NCBI GenBank assembly: GCA_037157565.1
Contig: JAZHRO010000036.1
Location: 132,006,001 to 132,070,000 of the forward strand
Direction: 5' to 3'
Length of the DNA stretch: 64,000 nt
From: Thalassia testudinum
Taxonomy: Eukaryota; Streptophyta; Magnoliopsida; Alismatales; Hydrocharitaceae
Positions 34,722 to 45,540 of this stretch are shown one piece after another. A program made the position numbers and the translations under genes. A model generated the notes under the pieces. The model worked only from the letters and a program-made list of their open reading frames with translations. It did no database searches and was not told the DNA's origin. The number at the start of each line of letters is the position of its first letter. Position 1 is the stretch's first letter.

Positions 34722-36454
34722 TGACGAAGAGGTTTTCGCTTACTTATGATAGCAATAGAAGAATATGTCGTTGTAATTAATGTGGTGCAAATCTCTTAAT
34801 CAGAAATTAACATAGATATGAATTTAAACCCCAATAAAGGATGTCGTATCCACAGGGAGGAATAGACCAATAAATTCACGAGTCAAGGAATACACAGTTC
34901 ACAAACTTTTCTGCAACTTTAATGCGAGGAATATGCTATTTTAAATGAAGCTTGAAATTTCCTTAAAGGTTCAGGGGTATTTATGCAGTTTTCACATCAG
35001 GAATTAAGCTCCAAAAATATGTGTATGATGCATGTGTAATGGCTTATCATGTAAATTCAACTTTCATGCAATTCTGATTTGAAATTCAAGGTAGAATCAA
35101 GCACATAACACGAGTAAAATAATTTTAGGAAAGTCTAAGTGCATTAGTGCAATGTGGCCTGAATAAAATATTAATATAAAATTGGCAATGGCATTGAATG
35201 TAATTATTAATGGAGACAAAAACAGAGGATTTCTCCCCTCTATTCCTCACGTGTGCGGCCGTGTACGGTTGGCCGCAAGAGTCAGCGGGGAGGTGCGCCT
35301 CGACGAGGGCTACGCAACGACGATGATGCGGCAACCGGCGGCCCGTTGGAGGAGGATGGCTGCTGCTACAGCCGCACGGCTGGCTGCACGCTGGACGCGC
35401 AGGCGTAGGTGCGCGCGGCTACACGCCTGCAGAGAGCTGGTGGCGAGGTCGCTGGTGCCTGCAAGGCGCTGGTGGCGAGGGCATGAGCGCCTACAGGGTG
35501 CTGGTGGTGAGGCAGAGCACCTGCGGGCGTTGGGCGCGGGTGCCTGCAGGGCACTGGTGGCAATGCAAAGCTCCTGCGGGCGTTGGGCGCAGGTGCAGGC
35601 ACTTGGTGGGGGCACGGGTGGGGCGGTGTGCTTGAACAGTCCTGCAGGCGATGGAGGAGGGGGTTCGCTATGGTGGGCGCTGTGTGGGTGCACCTACAGT
35701 GAGAGGACTGTGCCTGCGGGGCACGATGGCGCTGGTGCGGGTGTGCCTATGGCGGCTGCAGGCTGGATGGGTGACGCTTGCAGTAGAGGGGCAGGCGCTG
35801 GAGATGGGCACGTGGAGGTGCGCTCTGCAGTGGAGAAGGTGCGGTGCCTGCGGGCTTCTGGTGGTGCTGGAGTGGGTGCCTGCAGGCGTGCAAGGGTAGG
35901 CAGAGGATTGGCTGCGCGGGTACGAGCGATGAGTGCGCAAAGGTGCTTCCTGCTATGCAGCACCTGCAGGCGCGGCTGGAGGGAGCGGTGGATGGTGGAT
36001 GCAGGTGCAGGCTGGAGGGTTGTTTGTAGTGGGAGACTTGGTGCACAGTGCACACGGTGGTTGCACGGTTCCTGGATGATGATCTCTTCTCCTGTGCTCC
36101 ACCTCCTCTTAACTCCTCTCTTCCACCCTTCCAGGGATTTTCAAAATCCCCTCCTAATTTTAGTCGGCGGCGGTTTGCATTTTTTGAGGGTAGCTGGAGG
36201 ATGAGGAAAAGATGGAGCCGGTTGTTTGAGAGGGGAATTTACCCTCCCCTCTTTGTTGGTTTCCCATTATTATTCCTGCAACATAAAAACATAAAATCAT
36301 TACATATTAAGTTATAAAATGCTGTAAAATAGATGTAAACTTAAATAATGATGCATGCAAACATTCTACAACTTAATTTAGTTATTAACAAACCTAAAAG
36401 GTAAGATTAAAGTTAACTTAGGTGTAATAATAGTCCATTAAAATGGACTCATCA
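34722..36454 (-). repeat. Element A 5' LTR
   Basis: 1,733 bp. The minus-strand start reads TGATGAGTCCATTTTAATGG, containing an inverted repeat AGTCCATT/AATGGACT shared with D and J. The U5 motif on plus is 'gtcgtatccacagggagg' (34843-34860). The 35182-36204 plus-strand open frame is antisense LTR sequence. Confidence 0.9.
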
Positions 36455-36909
36455 GTGGCGAGACGTGTGGAGGTGTGAAGAGATGGGTGCGTCTCGCCGG
36501 AGGTTGGCCGGAGATGGGGAAGATGGCAGTGGACAGTGGTTGCGAGGGGTCAAAAAAGGAAATAGGAAGAGGGGAATTGAAGAGGGGATAGAGAGGAATA
36601 AGTCTAACCTAATTAGGTGGATGAAGGGGGAGAGTTGGCGGCTAGTTGTACCTACTATCACCGGAGAAGAAGGTGTCCAGTGGAGGAAGACGGCGACAAT
36701 GACGGGGCTAGAGATGCTCGCGCGGGTGTTGCGCGATGCGCAGGAAGATGGTGAGGGCAACTCTGCCACTAGTAGTGTGGCAGAGCGATGAGAAACAGGA
36801 GGGAGGCTCGTCGAAGCTCGCTGGACTTCTTGACTGGAGGAGAAAAGGATGAAATTGGGGTGGATCTCTGGCCAAGTCGAGCTGAAGAGGTGTGGCCAGG
36901 GTTGAGGAT

Positions 36910-36918
36910 CCTTTTATA
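36910..36918 (-). promoter_or_regulatory. Putative TATA box of the E LTR
   Basis: The minus strand reads TATAAAAGG here, a canonical plant TATA box, about 930 bp inside the LTR's 5' end. Transcription would run toward lower coordinates. Functional status is unknown. Confidence 0.5.
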
Positions 36919-37851
36919 GATGCTGGCAAGGGCTCCTGTGCTTGGAAGACAAGCTTCCAAGCACGCAAATCCACGCCGGAGAAGGAATCAGTTAGAGACC
37001 CAAATCTCTCGTGCATTTGCATGAGAGATTGGGTGCAAATCAGAGATTAGGATCGAGCTCAGATGGAAGGGAATTCCTCAGAGAATCTCCCTTCTAAATC
37101 TGGGAAATCTCTGAGGAATCAGGGAGTACTCCCCCTCCATTCCTCGTCAGAGTAGGATTTCTCCCCAATAATGGTACAGGGACCTATTTGTAAGAGTAGA
37201 GAGGAAGTTAGGGGGGTCTGTGTAATGGTTTTCAAAAGATAGGGGCCAAAATGTAATTTGGTGTACTATTTTACAAAGTAGGTCAATATGACCTCCCCTT
37301 AGATCCAAATTTTGGTACAAACCTAATTTTGACCTAAGGAATCCAATGGTGAAGTTGGACTTTAGGTTTGACCACATTTGACTAGACAATTTGCATAGAA
37401 ACCCAAATTAGGTTAATTAATGAACTAGGACCCCAATCTAGGTCAAAATAGGTTCCAAAGGCCAATTTGACGGTTCGAAACCGTAGGGGATATTTTTCCA
37501 TGAATTTTACAGGATTTATTTGATTTTTATCCTAACCATAACCTTGTTGAATTAAGCAGGTCTGTTTTAGGGTTACAAAATATCATTTAATTCCTAGACT
37601 GTACATTAACTCATTTCTGACTGAACCAACCCACTTTTTATCTTATTCAGATCATTTGACCTATGTTTTGCCTCTAATAAATCCCATTTATGTTCTGCAA
37701 TGGTGAAATTACAATTTTAACCTTTATTTCATGTTTTCTTCTCAGAACACTTATTCCTTGAATTAAGCCCTTCTCTAGGTTATGTAGGAGCTCTTACTCT
37801 CTTTTTTAGGTCAAAATGAGCTAGTTAGGGCTCATGATGCGGCTCTCATCA

Positions 37852-37889
37852 CTTAGGCATAACAATATTCCATTAAAATGGACTCATCA
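37852..37889 (-). repeat. Element D 3' LTR, short end segment
   Basis: After the CTTAG duplicate (37852-37856) the LTR resumes with 'gcataacaatattccattaa' and ends 'gactcatca' at 37889, matching 44582-44614 of the 5' LTR. Confidence 0.85.
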
Positions 37890-37927
37890 AATACCCCCAT
37901 GCCTAAAATTTGCTAGTCCCTAGCAAA
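37890..37927 (-). promoter_or_regulatory. Element D polypurine tract and hairpin
   Basis: Minus strand GGCATGGGGGTATT adjoins the LTR. Arms TTTGCTAG (37909-37916) and CTAGCAAA (37920-37927) surround three bases. Confidence 0.8.
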
Positions 37928-39474
37928 AATGAAAAATAATAGAAGTAATCAGAAGATTCCTTCTTTTTTATTTCAAAACTTTAGAGATCCAGACAAATGT
38001 GAAGTGATAATAGCCTAGGTAATAGATCCAAGTGAAAAGTCAATTCGCATTGGGAGTTTGTACTTCACCCTTGGTAAATATTTCTGTCAAGATAGGAAAC
38101 TAATTCCCTTGGGGATAAAGCAGAAGATAATCTGTAATTTGACCCTGACTTTTGGCTTAGGTAGGTGATATCGAGTTGAATGGATTTGTATTTGGTGGCA
38201 CACACTCATCTGGTGCTACATGTAATCTAGTACTACAGACTCTAGATCTCTAGACAATTAAACAAGTCAACTCGAAGAGAGGCTAAGCAACTATGCTCTC
38301 TTGATGTTCCTTAGCGCTCACTCTTTTCTTTCTTTTCTTTCTAAGATCCCAAATATCGCAAGATTTAGTAAGTATACTCACTATTTTCTGGCCTCACATG
38401 GCATTCACACTTCAATTAAAGTCCTAATAACTCTACAACTAAGTCAGAGTCCTCAGCTAGTATTCGGGCAATCAGAAATACTGAAAGATAGGTGTGGGTC
38501 ATATTTGGTGGATCGCAATAGGTATTTTTTTTACCTCAGAAACAACGTCACGAAGATAAAACTATTAACTTGGACTCTTTTCCTTTTCTTTTTTTTAAAT
38601 ATAATTTTTTCTTTTTCTTTTCCTTCTTTTTCTTTCTTCATAAATCAACATAACACAGCGAAGACTTTTATTTATGAGTCATTATTAGGGATGATGGTGA
38701 TCAAGAGGATATTATGTGGTTTATTTGGTGGAAGTGCCTATTTTCGGCATTGGGAAGGAATGGATAGGATAGGCGTATTTCTGACCTTTAACACTATTAC
38801 CCTCCTTCAGCCGAGGACTCTATGAAGGACGGTTGTAACCATCCACCATAGTCATAGCTTTATTAAGACTCAATTTCTGTGCATTTACCTTATTTAGTGA
38901 CTCGCAGGAATTCACATAATGTACTCACACAGGAACAGAGAGTGAAAATTATGCCTAACTCTGAAGTATCATCATCTAATTGTCCAAAACTTAAGAGTCC
39001 TTGCACTAGACTTAGCGCACCAATCATCTCTCTACTTTCTTCTCACAAATATGAGGTGGATCTATTAAAAGATAGTATGCTTGACTCCCTATTAACTGTC
39101 CAAACGTTCAGTAGACTAAAAATACTTATTGATTTTCTTCAAAGATCCATTCCCCACTCTACGTGCATGTGAAGTAAATGTACTGGATTCTAAACTTAAG
39201 AAATAATTCAAGAAGAAAAATCTTTAATGACACCTCCATGACAAAGATATTTTGCTAGGGACTAACTCATTTAGTTCAAGAAAAGAGAATTTTTTTTTTT
39301 ATATGCTAACCTAAATGCATGAATACTTCCTAAAATGCAAAATGCACCCCCCATGCCTAAATCCTACAATGTCCTCATTGTAAAATTAAAATAGGGGGAG
39401 AAAAGAAGGAAATCACCTGATGACGGTGTTATTCAGAATGTTGGGTTGCCTCCCAACAAGCGCTGCATTTTCTG
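37928..39474 (-). other. Element D 3' non-coding region
   Basis: Collinear with A's 5967-7523. Pyrimidine-rich on plus at 38575-38640. The internal polypurine-like motif is at 39346-39380 (minus: 'caatgaggacattgta', 'ggcatggggggtgc'). At 39441-39458 is an inverted repeat GTTGGG/CCCAAC, followed by AGCGC, just after the stop of the D reading frame. No gene is supported. Confidence 0.7.
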
Positions 39475-41407
39475 TCAACAACCAGACTTATAAGGAATCT
39501 GTAAGTCTGGTTCCAAACAAAAAAAGCTAGGCCCTAAAAATAAGCGTAACAGTGCGGGCCTAGAAAATTGGTAGCCACGGATGTTGGCGAGCTGATGATG
39601 CAAAGTAATCCCAAATTCTCGCCATAAGGTATGAAAGCAGAAAACCTCGTTGGCTACCTGTGGAGGTGTAGGAATAACAAAAGGAATATGAAAAGGGACC
39701 TCCCGAAATGGAATAAGTGGAGGATAACAAGGATCCTCAAAAGCAGGACGGGTTTTAAAAGATATAAATATTATTATTTCAAATCCTTGAATTGCGAGAC
39801 TAAAAGTACAAGCATCAATCCACACTCTCCATTCTACCCAAGGATGTACTGGCCTAATATGTTCTCCAGAAAGAATGTAAATGAGCAGAGATCTGAGCGA
39901 AGGATTAGGTAAGGAATCTACTAGTTGCTTGAGTGATTGGGTGGTAATTATTACGTCCAAAGAGGGCTTAGGCTGTTTAGCTTCCATTCCCAATAAGAAT
40001 TCATATTTTACATCCTTACCTAGCTTCAATATTTTGTGAAACTCCAACTGCTCCTCTACAGTAGATGAGTCATGAATAGAATATAATATCTCATTAATAG
40101 ACTCCAACAACATGCTTAGATGATAGTTGGGCTTCTTGGGAAGTAGCGAGATTAGAATTATCAGCACATCCATCCCTGGGTTCTTTCTTGTCAATTACAT
40201 CCTTTCCAAGGACTTTGTGTGCTACTTCATTATCCTTAATATCTTTAGGAGGATTATCATCTTTAATGTTATGGAGGAAGCCTATATCACTGAATTCGTT
40301 GTTCTTCTCGAGGTATAAATACTCAATTGATGTATATTGTCCCCAAGAGTCTCCCCTAGGCTTCTCGCTATTGTGTTTGCCTTCCTCCAATATCAACTCC
40401 TGATTTTGCAGAAAATGACTCTCAAAATCAAAAGAAAAGAGGAATCCGGATTTCACCAGATGATTTATATCCTCAGGGGGCAAGTCCCCAAATAACACAT
40501 AATATCCCTGTGATTCATTCCAGATTTTCAGTCTGGGTTCCTCCATTGGGGTATCCTCATCCTCTGAGATAGACTCTTTATATCCCTGAGACCAAAATTG
40601 ATCTAATTCATCCTCCATTCCCTTAGGGTCACCTTCATTGGGTGCATTTAAATCCTTAAGATGCTGAATGGTAAGTGTTGATTCCCTAAGTGAAGGGTCA
40701 GGAGTAGGCTCACTAAGGGTAGAATGGGATTCCACCAGATAATCAATAGGGGAAGTGATAGGAACAATACAACCTTGACCCAGCTTAGTAGGGGTAAGGA
40801 GAATACTGTCATTGGGGTCAAGGTCCTCAAGAGGTACCATCTTCCCTTGCATTTTACTCCAATATAGCTCGGGTGGATAATCACTAGGATCGTTCTCCTC
40901 TAGTAGTCGTGTCTCATTGGGAGAGTCTAAGCGATAACTACATAAAACTGGATCCCTATTGTCATTGGTTTCCTCAAAATTATTTTCATGATCACGGTCG
41001 TATGACTAGGGATCAGAATTACTGGGAAGAGAGTAGCTAAGCTGTCTTATTTCTTTGTTTAATTATTGACTATTCCTCAACATCTCTCCTATAGATTCCA
41101 TCATTTCCTTTCGTTGTTTTTGCATTTCTATCATAAAAGAGGAGAGGCTACTACTATCAGATTAGGGAGGATAATTAATCACAGGCTCTGGTTGCCTAGG
41201 GGTATCGGTCCAACCTCGATACGGAAAACCATGAAGGGTGGGAGGGTTGGGTGTTTACATAGAAGTAGGGATTCCAGGGTTGGAAAATCCCACTCCTAGG
41301 CTCTACTCAAAAGTGGGAGTTATCGGGCCAGTACTCCCAGGATAAGAATAAGAATGATCCCATGAATTGTCAATGTACCCATCAAAGGATGAATACACTC
41401 GGGGCAT
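39475..41407 (-). pseudogene. Element D long reading frame of unknown function with a Gag-tail-like N-terminus
   Basis: The first in-frame Met is at 41405-41407 (MPRVYSSFDGYID). From there one frame runs to about 40100 with five stops, all before residue 150 or so, then a frameshift between about 40100 and 40190 leads into the last 239 codons ending at 39475. Regions: proline-rich GWTDTPRQPEPVINYPP, where GWRNHPNF sits in Gag; a heptad-like helix MIEMQKQRKEMMESIGEML; a long acidic region (40852-40200; 'SISEDEDTPMEEP', 'LEEGKHNSEKP'); and an aromatic/hydrophobic C-terminal domain (HPWVEWRVWIDACTFSL, 'VFCFHTLWREFGITLHHQL', FFCLEPDLQIPY). I see no protease, polymerase, integrase, zinc finger or membrane-anchor signature and do not recognise the family. 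Its length and conserved-looking aromatic pattern argue against random sequence. Confidence 0.6.
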
Positions 41408-42641
41408 GGGATCCTGTTAAAATGATAGGAATAAGGATAGTCCATTTCTTTCAATTAAACAAGTTAAACTTTCTTAGGATTCAGAACACAAGCAGAAACT
41501 TCCTAAAGAGTTCTATCACTGTCAAAACAAACGCAAATCCAATGGGAACTATTTTTAGTAGATTGTAGGTCTTAGAATTAAATGTTCAGTTGGTGACCAA
41601 ACAAGTTTTGTAAGAATTACGCTTCCTAGGCCAACCTTCATTGGTGCCTATAACCTACTCGCAAAGGATGGAAGCCTCGAATTGAGCCCACGCATGAGGA
41701 ACTGAAGTAACTTGGTGGATAGGCTTGTTGATTTTCGACTAACTTCCCTTGTGGCGCAAAGAGGAGAGGTAGAAATTTATCTAGTGACCTTATGTGTGAG
41801 GTGCACAGTGTCTCAAGTGTGCAATCATACGTTTGTGTTTTTGAGTTTTGAAATCTCGCAAACAAGATCCTTTTGCACGTAATTTTAAGTCACAGATTTT
41901 AAGGTCCAACCTCTTAGCAGTCCCAATTCCTAAAGTTACTACTGAATTAATTCTATTCAAGCACTTTAGTGGTCTTAGATTTAGGTTCAATGCAGATGCA
42001 TGACAGGTAATTGATGCTCAAGAAAAAAAATGTACCTTACTCCAGCTTTCTTCGTGCAAGAATGTATGCAATGTAGTAAAGATAAACAAGATGTTGTTCA
42101 TTTAGTCCTAGATGGTAGTCTTATAGATATGCAGCTTCTAGTAGGCAATTCGAATATATATATATATATATTAATAATAAGCAAATAAACCTAATCTAAC
42201 TAACTAACCAACATGTAGTTCAAATAATTCAGATAATCCTATAATCTAAATAGGTGGGAACACACTCTCAAAAATACGCTCCCGCATACAAGAGCGATAA
42301 GAAATAAGGAAACACTGGGAACACGTTCCCAAAAATACCCGACAAGGGTCCAAAAGACAAAAATTAAGTTCTAATGTCTATCTAAACTAAATCTAAGTAT
42401 AAACTGATATTCAGTTGCCAATCCTCCTTCCACACATGTGGGATCAAGGCCCACGTGCTCCTGTTGCTAGCCTCCAGGTGGCGTCAAGGTCCACCAAAAA
42501 GATCATCTCCGCCGTACGTGCCGATCGTGTTCATTGCGTGTTTTTGCATAGAAGAATATTCGCAATTAGTAATTCAAAAAATCTTTCAAAATAGCACAAA
42601 AATAACATAAAATTCCTGAAAAAATTATTAGGCATGTTTCC
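41408..42641 (-). other. Element D leader
   Basis: Shared with J's leader: compare 42300-42360 with J 63770-63810 in opposite orientation ('gggaacacgttcccaaaaatac' type) and 42430-42490 with 63625-63690. It contains a short (TA)n at 42154-42170 and the upstream reading frame at 42484-42549. Confidence 0.6.
42484..42549 (-). CDS. Short upstream reading frame in D leader
   Basis: 21 codons from ATG at 42547-42549 to TGA at 42484-42486, ending GGDDLFGGP. J has a 26-codon frame at the same place ending GEDNLFGAP, and both are followed by TTGACGCCACCTGGAGG-like sequence. The conserved C-terminal residues and stop suggest a real leader peptide or translational regulator, but the alignment of two copies is weak evidence. 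Confidence 0.4.
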   Translation of the reverse strand: MQKHAMNTIGTYGGDDLFGGP

Positions 42642-42659
42642 TCCCCAGCAACGGCGCCA
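42642..42659 (-). promoter_or_regulatory. Element D primer-binding site (tRNA-Asp)
   Basis: Minus strand TGGCGCCGTTGCTGGGGA, 17 of 18 to tRNA-Asp, two bases from the LTR. Confidence 0.88.
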
Positions 42660-42661
42660 TT

Positions 42662-44614
42662 TGAAAGAGCGATCTTTGTTTTCGTTGAAAACTTTAACAT
42701 AAAATGATGTATCATATTTAATCGCGTGGTAGAGAATCGTTTTTCAAAACATTTTAATTTTAAGAATCTAACCACGAATCATTAGGTCGTCTCCACAGGG
42801 AGGAATTAGCCTATTAAAAATGAGTAATAATGCATCAAGGAATCGGAAATGTCAACTGATGTGCATGCTAACAAGTGCTTTTAGTTCCAGCATAAATTCT
42901 CAATCTAGATAATTAATCAAGAATAGGAGGGTGCACATGCAAAATCACCACCATGGAAATACCAGAATTGTTATCTTAATACTGACAAGCATCAACAAAT
43001 TTAATTAAATCAGAATTTGTTCCCCATAACAAGGATACATGTTTGCTTAGTCAAGAGATAAATGTGACTGCATGCAATTCAATTAGAATGTAGGGATATT
43101 CATGCAATTCTATCATAATATAATAATAAGATAAATAAGTGAATAGTGCTCCCACACAATGGCATGGATGGTAATTTTTAATTGGAGCAAAAATAGAGGA
43201 TTTCTCCTCTCTCTTCCTCGCTTGAATGGCTGTGCGTGGTTGGCGGCGAGAGTCGATGGGATGGAGCACCTCGACGAGTGCTTCATGATGGTGGTGACGT
43301 GGCGGCCGGACGGTGGAGAGTAGCGGCATCGACGTTGGGTTCTGACGGAGAAGACGAACAGTGCGTGGAGAGGAGGAAGAGCTGTTGCCGTTGCCGTGCG
43401 TGGTTGTGCGATGGTGCGCACATAAGGGCACGCGAGGGCACGCACAAGAGCGCGCGAGGGTGCTGCACTGCTTGCAGGTGTGCTTGGCTGCCTGTGGGTG
43501 GCTGGGTTGCGAGTGCGTGACCACGCATGCGAATGCGATGAGGGCACCGCATGATGATCTGCGCAGAGGGGGGTGCGCTGCAAGTGCGCGCTGGTTGTGG
43601 AGGCGGTGTCTGCGGGCACGCGCTGGTTGCTGTAGAGAGGAAGAGGGAGACGGACAGGCGTGCGCTTGCGGTGTCTGCAGGGCGTACGGTGGGGAAGGCT
43701 GGAGGAGCTCTTGCGAGGGCTGCGGCTGCACACACAAGGGTGCTGCCACTGCTGTGGCTGCAGGCGGCTGTGGCCGCGGTGTTGGGTTCTTTGCACGTGG
43801 AGGGGGTGCGCTTTCAGGGGCTGCGGTGGGAAGATGCTACGCTGCTTGCATGGCACGTGCGTGCAGTGGGAGAGGATGAGGTAGTGCCACTGCTACGTGG
43901 AGGTTGTGGTGGACTGAAGGTGGTTGCGGTGAGGAGCGTGCAGGTGTGACTTGCTGCAATAAAGACAGACCGACGGTGGTGGTTGTACGCTGAGAGGATG
44001 CGTGCGCAAGGGTGCTGTAGTGTTAGAGTGGTTGGCAGTGCGTGGTGCACACTGGTTCCACAATGCCCGCCTTCTTCAACGTGGTGAAGGTGGAGATGAT
44101 GAGGGAGGGAATGCCCACAGGGGGAAAGGAAGAAGAACCTCCTCTCTCCAAGAGCATCCTTTTCTTATCTCCTCAGCCCCCATCTGCAAGTCAAGGGATT
44201 TTCAAATCCCTTACTAAACTTGGCCGACGGCTGTTGAATTTGTTGAGGTCGGCAGCTGTTGGGGGAGGTGTTATTAAGGCCGGCAGCTGTTGAGGAAGGG
44301 GGAATTTTATTTCACCCCCTGGTCTCTTGCAAATTTAATCCTCCTCCTCTCTTACTTTCCCGATGATTTGTTAACTCTTAAATTACCCTGACGGAGTGGA
44401 TTAAGTGGAGGAGATCATAGGGTGCGCTATGTGCGAGACCTGCATGAAATATAAAATAATTACATAATAAGTTATAGAATGCAGTAGAATAAATGTAAGC
44501 TTAGGTAATGATGCATGCAATCATTTTATGACCTAATGTGGTTATTAACAAACGTAAAATGCAAGAATAGAGCTAACTTAGGCGTAACAATAGTCCATTA
44601 AAATGGACTCATCA
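42662..44614 (-). repeat. Element D 5' LTR
   Basis: 1,953 bp, ending 'ccattaaaatggactcatca' on plus. The U5 motif is 'gtcgtctccacagggagg' (42787-42804). The GC-rich centre with many GTGCG and CTGCAGG runs gives long frames on both strands, not annotated as genes. The segment 44222-44293 repeats 'ggcagctgttg' units. Confidence 0.9.
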
Positions 44615-44619
44615 TTAGA

Positions 44620-44726
44620 CACCCCGATTAGAATGCTCATAGGGGTCACCGAAGCATGGAGAATGTGATGGCGATGGTCGTAAGGTGCTTTGTGAACTAG
44701 GGTGGCCAGACGGTGGGCACGATGAC
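44620..44726. other. Host sequence between D and G
   Basis: Continuation of the sequence before position 875. No feature is recognised. The last five bases (44722-44726, ATGAC) would be G's left target copy if G's other end could be found. Confidence 0.4.
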
Positions 44727-45540
44727 TGATAAACACCAGTTTATCATCATTCTTATGCCCCAAACTAACCTAGCTCTTACGATTTTAACTCCAGAAGCAG
44801 GTTTTTGGGCTGCATTTAGGCATTTACCTAGGATAGACATGCATTGCATTTTAATGTATTTCTGATGCATTTATCTGAGTGTTAGGATTAGGCAGGATGT
44901 CAAATCCCACACATCTTGGCACTCAAAAAAGCAGAAGATGAAGAAGAAGCTCCTGTTAGCTGGATCCCAGCTTGATCCATCTCATTTTAGCTGAATCCTA
45001 GCTAGATCTAACTCATCCCAGTTGGATCCATTTCCTTTTAGCTGGATCAACTCATCCTTAGCTTCATTTAGGTCATCTCAACTGAATGGTAGCTCTAGCA
45101 AGTTCACCTCAACTCCATTCAACTCACCTCAACTGGATTGCAGCTCAAACTAGCTCAAGATAGTTGATCCCAGCTCCATTCTAGCTCCTCCAACTCATAA
45201 TAGTTCAATGGAAGCTCAACCTAATTAGGACTAGCTACTGCCATCAACTAGCTAGACCTAGTCAGCTGAAGATGACCTCAACCAGCTCAGGCCAGCTCAA
45301 GGCCAACTCCCGGAGACTTAACTCAGTTCAACTTGGTTAAGCTGAGCTACTTGACCTAAGCTAGCAACTCTAGCTAGCTAAGCACTCTCCGGGGAGACCA
45401 GACCCAGCTCACCTCAACTCAGATTAAAAGAATCCAGCTCATATTAGCTTAGCTTAGTTGCCAGCAAAGAACTAGCTAACTAAGCTAGCTACTAAGCTCT
45501 ACTTCAACTCCCTTCAACAAACATCAATTCCAGTGCAGCT
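44727..45540 (+). repeat. Element G 5' LTR, left segment
   Basis: Begins 'tgataaacaccagtttatcatcattcttatg', the same LTR start as H. From about 44960 it is saturated with AGCT and CTAG tetranucleotides ('tagctgga', 'cagctcaa'). It ends at CAGCT (45536-45540), the left copy of H's target. Confidence 0.85.

Larger units (their letters stand above)
4205..36454 (-). mobile_element. Element A: decayed autonomous Athila-type Ty3/gypsy retrotransposon
   Basis: TGACG at 4205 to ATCA at 36454, flanked by GTGGC at 4200-4204 and 36455-36459. From right to left on the minus strand it has 5' LTR 34722-36454, primer site 34701-34718, leader, gag (33469 down to 32196, continuing at 11670), protease, RT, RNase H, integrase (to 7524), a 1.6-kb 3' non-coding region, polypurine tract and 3' LTR 4205-5927. 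Element B interrupts it within the gag tail. Without B it is about 11.7 kb. Domain order PR-RT-RH-IN is that of Ty3/gypsy. The protease active site is DLGAG and RT has FMDD. All proteins are broken, so it is inactive. Confidence 0.92.
2771..37851 (-). mobile_element. Element E: solo LTR (about 2.8 kb) split by element A
   Basis: E runs from TGTTTGCAAC at 2771 to CTCATCA at 37851, bounded by CTTAG at 2766-2770 and 37852-37856. Its own sequence is 2771-4204 plus 36460-37851. No primer site, polypurine tract or coding domain belongs to it, so it is a solo LTR left by LTR-LTR recombination. Minus orientation is inferred from a minus-strand TATAAAAGG at 36910-36918 and from a 'gtcaaacacagggagc' run near the low-coordinate end, where other minus LTRs here carry their 'cctccctgtg' U5 motif. 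The stretch 3040-3540 is pyrimidine-rich. A diverged second copy of the right half is at about 58190-59361. Confidence 0.82.
880..44614 (-). mobile_element. Element D: non-autonomous Athila-like LTR retrotransposon, outermost member of the nest
   Basis: D begins TG at 880 and ends CA at 44614, flanked by TTAGA at 875-879 and 44615-44619. The 5' LTR lies on the right (42662-44614) and the primer site at 42642-42659. The polypurine tract follows the 3' LTR end at 37889. The 3' LTR is split by solo LTR E. The native internal region is 37890-42661 (about 4.8 kb), too short for gag-pol. No RT, RNase H, integrase or protease motif is visible in any frame. It carries one broken long reading frame (41407 down to 39475) of unknown function. 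The 3' untranslated region (37890-39470) is clearly homologous to that of autonomous element A (5928-7520), so A-type proteins are the natural candidates for having mobilised D (inference). Confidence 0.88.

Noticed and set aside
35182..36204. 340-codon plus-strand frame (and 5099-5767) with Gly/Cys/Arg-rich protein
   Set aside because: Antisense within A's LTRs, caused by GTGCG/CTGCAGG composition; the first third is not conserved in frame between the two LTRs.
39475..40194. D's C-terminal frame as an envelope-like protein
   Set aside because: No signal peptide, convincing transmembrane segment or furin-like site; hydrophobic patches are short and broken by charged residues.
43051..43749. 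232- and 247-codon minus frames in D's 5' LTR with a partner at 1272-2057
   Set aside because: They are in the element's sense direction, but low complexity, different frames open in the same DNA, and there is no consistent start between copies.
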